A stretch of DNA of 64,000 nt. Source: Diprion similis. Taxonomy: Eukaryota > Arthropoda > Insecta > Hymenoptera > Diprionidae. Made by a program: the position numbers and the translations under genes. A model generated the notes under the pieces. That model was not told where the DNA came from. It ran no database searches and worked only from the letters and a program-made list of their open reading frames with translations. Positions 11,183 to 23,044 of this stretch are shown here, one piece after another. Location of the stretch: the NCBI RefSeq assembly GCF_021155765.1, contig NC_060110.1:19428001-19492000 (forward strand), given 5' to 3'. Position 1 is the first letter of the stretch; each line of letters opens with the position of its first letter.

Positions 11183-12774
11183 ATGCAGATGCAAGATCTG
11201 TTCATATTATCAATCATCCTGTTTCTTGTTGTCCCAGGATATTTCGCGTCTTTGCCAAATTCAGCGATCAAGGAACTTCGCGAAAAATATGATGGATACG
11301 GAGATGATTGGATCTTCATGCCAGATGGAAATGGTCAACCACAAGTTGCCGTTTTAAAGGGATATGTGCCAGAGGCTCGTTTTTTTGACGAGGATCGAAT
11401 TACCTACTTCCTTTATACACGGTATTCGAGAACCAATGAAATAAAGTCACACAGCAGTGACTACGGGAATTTTCACTTTTGAACCAAAAGTAATAGGCCA
11501 GTACAGGTTTAATACGAAATATCTGAAGTACGTAATATTATCATTTTCAGAGACAATCCCAAAAATGGTACGAAAATTAAAATCAATGATAAGGAATCTT
11601 TAAAGAAGTCACAATTTTCTCCCTCGCGTCAAACAAAGTTCATCACTCATGGCTGGAAATCCAGTGCGTCTAGTACTGGTTTTCTAAATATGAAAGACGG
11701 TAAGTTGTACACTTTTTTCCACAAAAATATTTACTTATGAGGCTGGTGTCGTAAATTGCATACATTTCAACAGTTGCATCTCCCTTTTGATGTTCTATTT
11801 CCTAAAATAATCTAATTTTCTAAGTCCACTTTCCAGTGTTTGCTGAACGAGAAGACAGAAAAAGCTATAACAACTATTTTCATTAATATAATTGCTGGTA
11901 GGTTTCTGATGTAATATTGAAACGTAATTTCCACAGCGTGGTTGGCTCAGGGTGAGTACAACGTCTTCTTGGTTGATTGGGAACCCCTGGCTGCTAGCAC
12001 ATTTTATCTAGGACCGATGGCGAACACCGGACGAGTTGGAAAAGACGCGGCCACTTTTATTGACTTCTTGGTCCACGAGACTGGGATGAAAACAGAGGAC
12101 GTTCATTTCATTGGTAAGTTGATGATGTGCAAAATTTTAAGCAAGTCAAGATTTTTGAAGTTGATAAAATACTGACAAATGTTAGGGCATTCCCTGGGAG
12201 CGCACGTTGCCGGAAACACAGGACATCAAACAACTTCTGGTCGTCTTGGTCGCATCTCAGGATTGGATCCTGCATTGCCGGGTATTCATATATTCTCAAC
12301 TTTGGAAACTCGATTGGACCCGTCTGACGCTAAATTTGTTGACATCATTCATTCCTGCGGTGGAGTTTTGGGCTACTTTCAACCCTTAGGTCATGCAGAC
12401 TTCTATCCAAATGGAGGAATGGCGGTGCAGCCTGGATGTTGCTGCCTTCCAGAGCTGTTGGGTGAGGCAATTAGTAGTGATTTAGACGGAAAATTGCCGG
12501 AATAAAACTGACGCTGTAAAAATTACGGATTTCAGAGGCCTGCAGCCATGGAAGATCTTACGAGTATTTTACCGAGAGTATAATGATGAAAACGGGATTT
12601 CCGGCCACAAGATGTTCCGATTGGGACCATTACATGGGCAAAAAATGCTCTGATTCTGATGTCGCCTATATGGGAGCTTACACCGATCCTTCTACGAACG
12701 GCTCTTACTTTTTGCAAACTAGACACCAGAAGCCTTATGGTTATGCTGCCGAAGTAACTCAAAATGAAGTTTGA
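11183..12774 (+). CDS. Secreted pancreatic-lipase-family enzyme (phospholipase A1-like), 5 exons
   Basis: Exons 11183-11421, 11551-11699, 11937-12113, 12186-12461 and 12536-12774, all GT-AG with matching phases, give 359 residues. An N-terminal hydrophobic stretch (LFILSIILFLVV) is a signal peptide, so the product is secreted. Alpha/beta-hydrolase motifs are present in order: the oxyanion region (FITHGWKSS), the nucleophile GHSLGAH (Ser at codon 191), Asp in GLDPALPG (codon 216) and His in CSHGRSYEYFTES (codon 285). Paired cysteines are conserved. It hydrolyses ester bonds of lipids; the vespid venom PLA1/yolk-like branch is closest in style, but substrate cannot be told from sequence. In-frame read-through at the exon 4 end would meet a stop, which supports splicing. 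It converges on AMPK beta. Confidence 0.9.
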
Positions 12775-12936
12775 TCCATAGTTATGCGAAGTATCCCGAA
12801 GCTAATGCTTGTCTAGTCTGGACGGAGTATAACACGTAACACTGCAACAAATCAGTCGTTTTAAATGTTATACTTGTATCACGTCATGTGTTTTCTTGCT
12901 GGAAATTTCATGCGTATGTGTAATACGGTTGTAATC

Positions 12937-12942
12937 AATAAA
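12937..12942 (+). promoter_or_regulatory. Lipase gene polyadenylation signal
   Basis: AATAAA about 160 bases after the lipase stop codon, in AT-rich 3' sequence. The roughly 500 bp between here and the AMPK beta stop codon hold only 3'UTR-like AT-rich sequence and poly-T runs. Confidence 0.6.
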
Positions 12943-13454
12943 TATCGCTAACCCACAAATAAAGTGGTCAGAGGATTATTAATGAAAACTTCGTCATTAT
13001 GTAAATTAATGTTCTGTTAATTTTATTTTTTTTTATTTATTTTTTTCTCGCGATTCTTTTTTGTTTATCAATAGTCGATACATTTCCCATAATATTCTTA
13101 CATTACTGTACAATAAAAGAATGCACCATTCTTCATACTTCAATATTAATTCACAAATTTTACAAGATCGACGTAAGTATTACATCATCGACGAGAACAA
13201 TTTGAGAAATTTTTGATTTTAATAAATAATAGTTACAATACTCAACAGATACGTAAGGTACAATAGACTATAAGCTAAAGAGGATTGAGGGCAATCATTT
13301 TAATCAAATGTCATTATGGATAATCACTAATATTCTGTTATTTGACAGGTAAGCGAAAAATCTTTTATAAGTATTTCTTGACAGAAACTAACATACTTTA
13401 ATGAAACGAAACTATAGCAATCTTTTTACAGAGGAATGAGAAAGAAAAGAAATA

Positions 13455-14949
13455 TTATATAGGTTTGTAGAGTAGAGTTGTAACGTATTTTTTGCGGTAA
13501 CGATGGGTGGCCGAAAGAACCATCACACTATCTTTGATGCTCAAAGCATAAAGGTGATTCAACATAACGTGGTTTGGCTCAGGTAGAAGCGTTGGTTCAC
13601 ACTGGAAGGTACAATTTAGGAAAGAATAAATATTCATAAGTGAAAAAAGAAAACTTACTAAAATGTTATGCATAGTAAAGCCAAGATGTTAATACTGACA
13701 GACATGGGAGTGTCCTTGTTCAAAATAACTTGCAATAAGTGCGGTGGCAAGACTGGAGGACCAGCAACTTTTTCCCAAGGCTTATTTGGTGGAATCTCTT
13801 GACTGTATTCTGTCTGAGCACTGCTGATTATTCCTTCGCTGTCTTTTGCCAGTGCTTGGAAGACTTCGAAATCTGATTGTTTCACCGAGACAAGGTTATT
13901 CTTTGATCCCAAACCGTTGTCAACGATTTTCTGTAATTTTTAAATTAATAGAGAGCAATTCACAGATTATTCCAAACATCTCTCCTAGTATCTATTCCAT
14001 TCACAAGCTGGCCTTAGTTAAGGAGAATTTGTAGCCGTCAAGTTATTAAAGCAGTAATTGTTATTTCAACTATCAATTCTTGGTATAGATTGATACTAAA
14101 CTTGATTAATCTTCCAACTCACCAGTCCTGGATCATGTCTCCATTCTCCGTCTACATAGAATTTGTACTGATGTTCACCCTCGGGCAAATCGATGATCGT
14201 TACAAAATCTCCGTGGCTCTTGACCATTGGTAATGTTTTCCATTCCGTGAAAGTTCCACTGATATATACTTGTTTGCCACCTCCTTCCCATTTGAACACA
14301 GTTGGTAATACTTTGCTATCTGAAACTTTGGTGCCCTCAGACACTGTATTTGAACGAGGACGCCCAGCTCCGAAGTTGTCCCCATCTCCTTGACCAACCT
14401 ATGCAATACTCAATGGTTTATTGGCCATAACAAATTCATATCATGATTATACATGGTATGTGTATCTTTATGCAAGTTGTTGGGTTTTATATTTGGTCGG
14501 GACACAAAAAAATACTAATTTCATATTCTTTTATAGGCTATAAACAAAGTATTGCATAGAAATAGAATAAACGTAATTTGTTTACTAGAAGAAATTCCGT
14601 ATTAAGCTGAGATCGTAAAGGTGAAATTTACTTGAGTTTTACTCTGTTATTAAAGTTGATATTTATTTTGTTTGAAAGAAGCTGTTGATAATCATAAAAT
14701 TTGATTGAAATGAAAAGGTAACTGGTCGTCAAATGGTAAAACTATTTATCAAACCTTGGTGTAATAAGGCTCTTCCTCGTCGTGAGACGATTGAAAAACT
14801 AGCTTTTGACTTGGCTTTTTATCAAAAATAAAAGCTTGCCCATCTTTTCCAGGGGAGGAAGGTGGATGATCCTTCCCATGTCTGTGATGACCTTCTCGTA
14901 CTACACTACTACTATGATGTCCAGGAGCATGGCTGCCTGCGTTACCCAT
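13455..14949 (-). CDS. alc: AMP-activated protein kinase beta subunit, 4 coding exons
   Basis: Regulatory and scaffold subunit of the heterotrimeric energy-sensing kinase; it links the catalytic alpha and AMP-binding gamma subunits. Coding exons (minus strand order) 14755-14949, 14123-14398, 13700-13930 and 13455-13601 are all in phase 0 and give 282 residues, close to the animal norm of about 270. MGNAGS at the start is an N-myristoylation signal, so this Met is chosen over the upstream in-frame Met at 14982. Exon 2 is the CBM48 glycogen-binding domain (FKWEGGGKQVYISGTFTEW; the Trp and YKFYVDGEWRHDP are the carbohydrate-contact region). Exons 3-4 are the C-terminal ASC domain, with PPVLPPHLL and a terminal YVTTLLYKPI that binds alpha and gamma. 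Confidence 0.95.
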
Positions 14950-15958
14950 CCTTGAGCTTTGATCCCTAGAAAAAAGGCTCATTCAGATTCACAGAATATC
15001 TAATTTGAATGTAAGTTAACTGTTTAGGTTAGCTAGAAAACCTAAAAACACAATGATGCCATTAGGGATCAAGAAATTAGTAATAATTAATCATGACGTC
15101 GAGATGGAGGTAGTTCCTAATGATATAAAAATTTCTCACGTTTGTTTACCAACCAAATCGTTATCTGCGTATTCATTACATACCTTAGATAACAGCGTTT
15201 CGGCTAAAAGAATTTCATCGAACTTGATACATGCTTAAATTTGTCATTTTATTTTATCACAGGTAGAATAAACGTTACGGCGGTAAATATGACCAAAAAT
15301 TAGCTTTTTAATTACTTGAGGATATCAGCTGTTGCGTGACAAAAATGCAGCCCTTGAGCAAGATTGATATACGCGGTGACGAGGTTACCTCGATCAGAGA
15401 CCTATGAGGCCTGATTGGTTGGCTCGACTGACGTCATCGTAATTTGCTTCGGAACGTTCAACACTTCAACCATCATTTTGCAGTTTGCAAAAAAATTCTG
15501 TCTCGCAAGGTTCTGCGTAAGTTCGAAACTTTAATTCGTAAATTCGGGCAATTGCCCTTTTTTTAACGTCTATCTACTTGCCGCGAAGAAGAAGAGAGCC
15601 ATCGCAGAGATGTGTAGGTCATCTAGCAGAATATTTTAGAACTATTGCACACATGACGTGTATTTCAGACGTGAGAAGGACGAGTGCAATCCCGACAAGC
15701 TGTTTTAGCAGAGTGTTTAGCTATCTTCTATCTAGCGTAGGTAAAACAGTTTTCGAAGAATTCCAATCCTTGGTTTGAGGTTTGAGCTTAGGGCATATAC
15801 GACCGCTGAGAGGAAACGTATCGGCCAATCAGATGTAGAGCGAGAGAGACAGAGTTTGCGAAGCTAACCCCATAAGTCTATGGTTTTAACTACTGAGAAC
15901 AAGTCTGAACCAAAGTTTGAACAATACATATGGGCGTGGTGAAAATCGTGAAATCGCG
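14950..15958. promoter_or_regulatory. Shared upstream region of AMPK beta (-) and the nucleoprotein-like gene (+)
   Basis: The two genes diverge from here. A perfect cAMP-response palindrome TGACGTCA lies at 15429-15436, with ATTGG (CCAAT on the minus strand) 11 bp upstream at 15414-15418. A GC-richer tract surrounds both. No coding exon upstream of 15959 is convincing. Confidence 0.55.
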
Positions 15959-17877
15959 ATGCATGCCCAAAAATTAGGACAAAGCTTGAACGAGGCGTTG
16001 ACTGAAGATCTTCATTTAACGAACGAGGTAAACATGAGTGGGAAAATAGCTATGTTGTAAGTCTTGTTACATATGTTTTATCCTAAGTTTGTTTCTAGGA
16101 GTCCTCAAGTCAATTTGAGGATTATTCAGACTGTTTACTGAGCGATAAATGTAAAAATGATGATGAAATCACAATTGAAAAACCAGAAGCCTCGATCGTC
16201 AGTACCCTTGAAGCCAAGGATGATCTTCCGCAAGCCAAACTGTGCGAGGCTGATTCTAATGAGGATATTTGGAGAATGTTCAAAAATAGTGATTGGGATA
16301 CCATTTTGGCGGCGGTCATTGTGGAATATGTAAGTTGCATAAATTTATGGCTCTGCAAAGATGCATCAACCAAAGGATTGTCAAAGACAACCAGCCATAA
16401 GTATTATTTCGAAGTATGCAAAAAGCATGGTTAGCAAAGGTGAAAACAGTGTTCTGTATTCACTGATGTGCTCATTGGCTTTTAACGTGATTTCTTATTT
16501 TACATTTTTTGATTATTGGGTATTAGAATGAGATGATTTGAACAAGAGTAGAAAACTTCTGAAAAAGAGAAAAAAAAGAATCCACGGAATCAAATATTTT
16601 CAAGGATCTTTATTCAATGTATGTAACCCGTGAACATTGATTAATGCGTTACACTCAGGTATCAATGTTTTCTTTGTTAGAACAGTTGGTTTCCAGATCC
16701 AGAGGTTGGGTGGACTGATGAATTTTGCATCAAAGAGGCACTGAGTTTGTGTGAATGGAAAGAAATTCCAGAGAATGACATTGAGGGACACTTGGTAAGG
16801 TTTATAAATCTTTGGTTCTCAGATGACAAAATTGAACCAGAAGAAATTAACATAATTATCAGAAACGTACTTCTCATGTTTCCACTTGGAGCATGTAATG
16901 AATTGCTGTTCAAAAATGTGTTCGATTCAGCGATTGAAACAGCACAGGTTCCAACAGCTGTTGACAGTGACAAAAATGTAATTAAAGATCCTGTTGTCGA
17001 TGATCTTGATTATGAAAACAAAGCCAATGTTATTGCTTTTCATAACTGGCTGAAAGAGAATTTACTCCTCTTGAAAGCCACAGATACGGATACTTCATAC
17101 GAAGGAGCTCAAATCTCTATGTATAATTCTGCTAGTTACAAGCTCAGGACTGTGCTTGGATTCTGTGCTTTGATACTGATGCGATTGATAGTCAGGAAGG
17201 AGTCGCACGTCAAACAATACTTTCCCTACAAGGCTTGGAAAATATTTGATCGCTTGTTCCCTGATGTCAGGCTCACTATCGCTTTAGTTGCACCTTCCGC
17301 AAATTGCCTAAAATTGGCGTCGGATGCCCTGAATAAGAATAGCAAGAATAAGGGTCGTAGTCTATTTCATTTATTGATCTTTGAGTACACAAAAAATGTG
17401 ATTGATGGTGGTGAATCTGAATCTGCTCAATTTGTCAGACAAATTCTACAGAATGGATGTCTTAAATTCATGGAAGGCAATGGAATTGGATTAGTGACCA
17501 TGTTCCAAGATATTAAATTATTATACAAAAATATTGACGAACGACAATTGCTTTCGTTTATCACGAACAGTGAAAACGATACGCAGAGTCGTGAGCGGCT
17601 AATTAAATTCTTGGATATCTACATGCAGCAAGAGAAACCTCAGTACTCGTGGAAATGGGCGAGAATATTGTTTGAAGATATTTTTCGTCATTTGAATATT
17701 CATGAGAATAAATCTGTTTGTTCGAAGCTTGCGGCATTACTCATCAACAAAAGACCTGGTATATTTCAACATAAAGATCTGAAAACTGATAACCCTTACG
17801 CCAGTGCATCGCTCAAGTGGGCAAAATATGCTACTAAAAAGTTGATACAACTAAATAATCAACGTTCGCAAGACTGA
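15959..17877 (+). CDS. Nucleoprotein-like gene of possible viral origin, copy 1, 3 exons
   Basis: Exons 15959-16027, 16099-16329 and 16681-17877, joined in phase 0 with GT-AG introns, predict 498 residues without interruption. The first ~100 residues are acidic and low in complexity. The remaining ~400 are predominantly helical in composition, with no transmembrane segment. I do not recognise a cellular family. The C-terminal half, with short patterns LRTVLGFCALILMRLIV, GNGIGLVTMFQ, YSWKWARIL and SASLKWAKYA, recalls nucleoproteins of negative-strand RNA viruses (Mononegavirales type). If so, this is an endogenous viral element that gained introns and stays intact, suggesting host use. That origin is inference; the exon structure is better supported. 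The start Met is the first in the open exon-1 frame. The paralogue follows downstream. Confidence 0.6.
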
Positions 17878-18938
17878 GGATAGTTTTATCAACTCATTGA
17901 GAGCAGAGCAAATTCAAAATCGAATACACTAAAATTGATGAATAAATCTCTGTGTACGGACAATTTTGACTAAGTCAGTCACGAAACATTTTGTTTGTTT
18001 CGTGAGGAGCTCAAAATTTATATAAAGCAGAGTTAGGACATCTAACTTTTATACAAATTAAAGAAATTGCAAGGTTCGAAACATTCATCATTCTTTAATT
18101 GAGCTTTCCGCTTGTACGTACAAAGAGAACTGAATTTTGAAATATTATATACCTGTATTTGATATGTAAAATTTACTATTTTTAATATTGATGCTCTTCT
18201 GTGATACTCACAGATTTTATCCCCTTAATATGGTGCCATTGTAAACAAATTTTACCATCCAGATTTTGGGAATTACCAGAGAAATGAAAAAATTCATATT
18301 TCTAATTGAATAAACAAGACTGCTTCCTTTGAAGGGGCTACTGATCTAAACTGGAGTACAGTAAATCTAAATGACCGTGACAGTGTAAGTATAGGATGAC
18401 ATATAGACCAAGGATTAAACTAACCAAGGTTCAGGAAGCGCAACATAGGAAAGAGAACTGCCGACAATACTGGCAGTCGATAATGCATTATCCCCAAGAA
18501 GTTAGGAAACTGCATGAAAACTGGGACCACCTCCATCGTGCTCTTGCAGAGCGACAACCGTATTGGCCGATTTTCGTGTAACTCTGTTGCGATTAGTTGA
18601 TTCTTTTCGTAAATCCAGATCAACTATCGTTCGATCGAGACTTAGCTGGGTACTGGATGTTGATCTTTGCATTGCTTCCTCACACGATGCATTTACTATA
18701 CGTACAAGGTACTTCCTTATCGACTTCTGGCGGCGAGACATCTGGTGGAAAAATGTGAACAAAATATACAAATTGTATATAGTTTCGGGCTAGGGATCAC
18801 TAGGGATAGAGCAGTGAATCACCTGTTTGAATGGCTCACATCTGGCTATATGGTACTCGGGAATCCCACACCCTATCCTCGTGTATATATAAGTACAATC
18901 GCCACAGCTGGCTGTTATTTTGTGTTCATATCTCGAGA
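17878..18938. other. Spacer between the two nucleoprotein-like copies
   Basis: Contains 3' sequence of copy 1 (AATAAA at about 17940) and about 1 kb lacking similarity to copy 1 exons 1-2. Short overlapping ORFs at 18396-18793 on both strands show no recognisable motif. Confidence 0.45.
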
Positions 18939-19989
18939 ATCAATAGAAATTCTTTCTATAATCAGAAACGTTCTACTGCTGATTCCAGTTGGAAAATCAA
19001 ATAAACTACTACTTCAAGATGTGTTTGATTTGGCGGTTGCAAAAGCAAAGATCCCTCCAGCTGTGGAGAGGGAGAAAATTGTACTTAAAGAACCTCCTGT
19101 TCATTGTTTTGGTTCTAAAGAGAAAGCCGCTGTTCTCTCTTTCCATAACTGGAAAAAATATCAGTTACTCCGTTTAAACACAGCTGATAAGGAGACTCTC
19201 ACGAGTCAAGGCTCTGAATACAAAGTAGCCAGTGAAAGACTCAGAACTCTTTTTGGCTTTTGTGCTCTGATACTGATGCGACTAATGGTCAAGCAGGATT
19301 CACAAATAGAAAAGTATTTTCCTAATAATTTGACAAAAACTTTTCATAGTTTATTTCCTAAAGTTGGGCTCACAACTACTATAATAGCACCTTCACCAAA
19401 GTGCTTGGAATTGGTATCAGCTACTGTGTCATATAATTCTCCTACCAGGGCAAAGGCTGTTGATGTTATATATTTATTAATTATTCAATACGTAAATTCC
19501 GCGAATAAAGATGAAAAATCAGCCCAACGTACCAAACGAATTTTGGAGGAAGGATGTCTCAACATTATGGAAGGAAACGGAATGGGATTAATGCAGATGT
19601 TCCAAGGTGTCAAGGATATATACAGCAATATTGAGGAGAGACGACTGCTTTCATTGATACCTGAGAATGAAATGGATACTGAGAGCAGCAAACGTCTGAT
19701 AAAATTCTTGGATACATATTTCCAGAAAAATAATTCGCAGTACTCATGGAAATGGGCAAGAATATTGTCCCCTTGTCATTTCATTTATATGAATATTCGT
19801 ACAAACTTGTCTCTTTGTTCGAAGTTTGCTGCGCTTCAGTTTGAGAAAAATCATTTTATATTTGAGCATAAAAGTTTGAAAACTGGAAATGTTTATGCTC
19901 AACCGTCATTGAAGTGGGCTAAATCTGCCAGGAATAAATTGCAAAAACCAAATAACTCTTGGGCTCGTCATCCAAACAATCATGATTGA
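18939..19989 (+). pseudogene. Nucleoprotein-like copy 2, N-terminally truncated or re-modelled
   Basis: From about 18939 the frame is colinear with copy 1 to its end. Shared segments include II(I/S)IRNVLL, LRTxxGFCALILMRL, NxMEGNGxGLxxMFQ, LIKFLDxYxQ, YSWKWARIL and the closing LKWAK. About 155 N-terminal residues of copy 1 have no counterpart. The same open frame runs upstream to a Met at 18667, but that extension is unrelated to copy 1. A splice acceptor (CAATAG) sits close to the start of the similarity. It may be a 5'-truncated duplicate, or a functional paralogue with a different first exon. There are no stops across 350 codons, so decay, if any, is recent or selection persists. Confidence 0.55.
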
Positions 19990-20586
19990 GAAATGCCTAA
20001 TCTATATGTGCACTCTTGAGATCCATCTCTACTTGATTTGATGTTAACGTTAGTATGTGCTCCGAGATGTGTTTCGGAAAATCGATTTGAATGTAATGTA
20101 TAATTTCAAAAGGTGGACAATCCCAAAGGAGGTGGTTTATTTTTTTCACGTGTGATTCCACAGTAGTGTGTGAGTGGTGTCCTAAATTCTAAATTTGATA
20201 ACTATTGACTTTTAAAAGCTTAGAATTGTGATATCAAAGGTCAATACTGATTTGAAGTAATGCTGCTTCGAAATAGATTAAAAAATACACAGTGGAAGCC
20301 GATCACTACTTTGCCACTTTTCAATGACTTTCAAGGAGTTAATTTCACTAAATAAGTTCAAATCTGCAAAAACCTAGTTCCTCAAAATTGTATTACATCA
20401 ATGTCACAAAGTTTGACGTTATGCATTTAAAAGTCCTCTTTTTGAATGCTCATAATATACCAGCTACAAGAGATTATGAACCAATAGTCTCGTGTTTATA
20501 TTATAATCTAGATGTAATTTGATAATTGGAGACATTGGAATTTAGTGTCATTTCAATGTATGTACATACACTTGGTTTGATGGCTA
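19990..20586. other. AT-rich intergenic DNA
   Basis: Sequence downstream of nucleoprotein-like copy 2. I see no gene, repeat or structured element here. Confidence 0.5.
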
Positions 20587-20685
20587 TTAAATAAGCCCCT
20601 TTATTTCTAATATCTGTTTGATATTTTCCAACTCTAGTAACTCTATTCCCACAACTCGATTTAATTTTCCAAACTGATCCAATTC
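20587..20685 (-). CDS. Possible 3'-terminal exon of an unrecognised minus-strand gene
   Basis: On the minus strand a good acceptor (TTATTTGCAG) is followed by 32 codons and a TAA. The peptide has the pattern ELDQFGKLNRVVGIELLEL, which loosely resembles the C-terminal half of DUF2283-type small proteins (D..G.VVGIE.L). No convincing upstream exon was found within 300 bp. It could be chance. Confidence 0.25.
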   Translation of the reverse strand, partial: ELDQFGKLNRVVGIELLELENIKQILEIKGLI

Positions 20686-20899
20686 CTGCAAATAAATCAA
20701 TAACTTTCCATTTACATTTATGGATAAATACAAAGTCGATTATTTTTAGGTTATAAAATCCAGTTTCAAGTATGACTGAAGTCCTAAAACCATGTACCGT
20801 TAGTTTCAGTGACGATAAATTACATGTCGGACTAATTCGTAGATCAAATGAACCTCTTTTTCCCCCGGATCAATATTTATTATCTTTTTGTCAACGCTT

Positions 20900-21360
20900 C
20901 TAATCGATGTTCCGAACCAATTGCAAGTATGTGGATTCCAGCGTCACCGGGTGTCAGTGAACCGGCATCAATTCTTGAACGTCCTAGACAGCGTATCGTG
21001 GAATTCGACGACAGTGGACAGAGCAGCGTGACGTAACTGCGCAAAGGATCGATTTATCGGAACTGCGCATTCTCCATACGGGTCCAGGGCCGAGCGGCTT
21101 GAAATCTGAAAGCGACGTTACTCGCCGCTGAGCTAGCGGACGGACCGTTTCGTGCGTGGGATTAGCGTCAATTGCTATCGTGTCTCAAGTGTCATTTCCA
21201 GGTGCATCGCAAATACAGATCGTGATCAAACTTGCCAATTTGATTAAAGAGGTGCGTTGGTGTTTATATGTAAATTTATGTGAACTTCTCGTGATAACTC
21301 GTAGCGTGTCGTTGTCAAGTTTTATAGAGAAATACACGCTATCTTAGTTGAGAAGAATTT
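20900..21360 (+). promoter_or_regulatory. Dscam1: Candidate Dscam1 promoter and 5'UTR region
   Basis: A GC-enriched block with several CG dinucleotides in AT-rich surroundings, upstream of the Dscam1 signal exon and oriented away from the nucleoprotein-like genes. A possible donor (AAAGAG|GTGCGT) occurs near 21251. The coding exon has an acceptor-like tract immediately before its start codon, which implies an upstream non-coding exon somewhere in 20.9-22.9 kb. A second GC-rich tract lies at about 22.0-22.6 kb. The exact start site is not visible. Confidence 0.3.
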
Positions 21361-22968
21361 AAATAAAGAAAAAAAAAAAGAAATACAAAAAATAATCGAC
21401 AAGGAATTATTGCCAGGAATATCCACGCAGGTTTTTATTTCGATATCATCGATCTTTTACAATTTACCCTCTTCGAAGGCAAACGCATCTCGAATATCTA
21501 TAAATATCATGTCTGAACTCTTTGTGGCAGACATTCGCTTAGTTCCATTTCTTTTCAAATTATTTCAGTTGAACTAAATTATAGTAGATTCAGTTATTTC
21601 CTGCTGATGAATTAATTCAAAACTTGATGCTGACATATACTTTTTAGGGCATTATAAGTCTCGTTATAACTTCATATAGCTACCGGACCTATTCCAGCGA
21701 TTCTAAATTTTCGGATTAAATCAAATATATCCGTATCTTTTATCACAAATACTCCGACTGTAAATTGCGTTCCTTCGACCAGTTTATCGAGCGTCGTTTG
21801 ACACTCATTTTACGTGGTGTATAAACAAGCTATGGAAGCGTTTGTGCTCTCTGTCCGTTACAGAGCCGGGGGGATATAATTGCCGCATCTTCCTCTGAAA
21901 GAAGTGGTTTTTTAAAGCAGGATATGAGTCATAAATGTAGCACCGAATCGAGACGAGACCAGAGACAAGACAAGAGAAGACAAGAGAAGAGGAGACGAGA
22001 CAAAACGAGGGCGAGGCGTCGGTCTTGGATCTAGAGGGCGGAACGCCTTGGCAAGGGGTGCGTTCGGCGCAGCGGCGCACGCGATCAATAAACCCTGCCC
22101 TCAGCCCGAGCCGAGGCTCGCGTTAGTATTTTCTGCCGATTGTAATCAGCCGCACACGTGCATGCACGAAGCCGAAAGCTGGGAGTTGAAATGGAAAACG
22201 AAAATGAAATTTTTCGCCAACCGTTGGCGCTCGCTCTGCGCTGCACGCGTTCGTGTAACTCCAACCAGAATCAGAGAGGCTGGAGTCCACGGCTGATGCG
22301 ATCCGCGATAATTTAAATGATGAAATCGGCGGTGCGGCGGACCAAGCATCAATGCATAATGATAATCATAATGACAATGATTATAACTTTGCTCTCGTTT
22401 ACGAGGCTATCGGCTCTATCAGACGTCCGCTCACACGCCAATGCAAGAACTGCATCTCACCCTCGCGCTCTTCACGCATCTGTCCATCCTGCCCATCCTG
22501 CCCATCTTTTAATGTGTGTATGAGTTACACCCGTAGCCGCGTATATCGGATCCATTTTCACTCTGCTGGATGGTAGGCGAAGGGCAGGCGGGGGGTGCAG
22601 GGGCGAGTCTTAAATGAAAACGCAGATGCGGCCTTTTCACGTTCGACCAGACGTCGATGGTTGTGTTATATATATAGATGTAGGGATTTTTAAGCCTCGA
22701 AAGTAAACCAAAGACAAAGGAATGTTACCCGATCGAAACTGCATATTTCACCTAAAAAAACCTGCGCTTATAAGTTAGCATAATGGATATTCCTCGCAAT
22801 ATTTGTCACTTGTCAAGAATAAGTTGAAACTTGAAACCCGACAGGACCGTACTATATACATTTATACGTATAAGTACTTGCAGGTTGATAATCCTACTAG
22901 TGCTGATAGGTACTTGTTTAATTGTGTGCGATCAGGTGGTGTTGATCCTGTTCAACGTTCTCTTCAGG

Positions 22969-23044
22969 ATGTGGTGTGATCCGCCTGGCGGGTGCAGGGC
23001 CCCGTTAGCCTTGCTGATAACAGCGATGATGGCGTTTACTAATG
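22969..23044 (+). CDS. Dscam1: Dscam1 exon 1 coding part, signal peptide
   Basis: Encodes MWCDPPGGCR then a hydrophobic core (APLALLITAMMAF), i.e. a secretion signal, ending in phase 1 before GTAAGT. The Met at 22969 directly follows an acceptor-like tract (GTTCTCTTCAG), so it is probably the first Met of a spliced mRNA. The unspliced open frame extends upstream to a Met at 22831 with another hydrophobic run, an alternative start I consider less likely. Confidence 0.75.

Noticed and set aside
15990-16008. 15-base string GCGTTGACTGAAGAT shared with the hairpin at 838-852
   Set aside because: One or a few exact 15-mers shared by chance are expected in 64 kb, and the flanks do not match.
22831-23044. 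Upstream Met at 22831 as the Dscam1 start, giving a longer hydrophobic N-terminus
   Set aside because: An acceptor-like tract immediately precedes the Met at 22969, and the shorter product already has a good signal peptide; kept only as an alternative.
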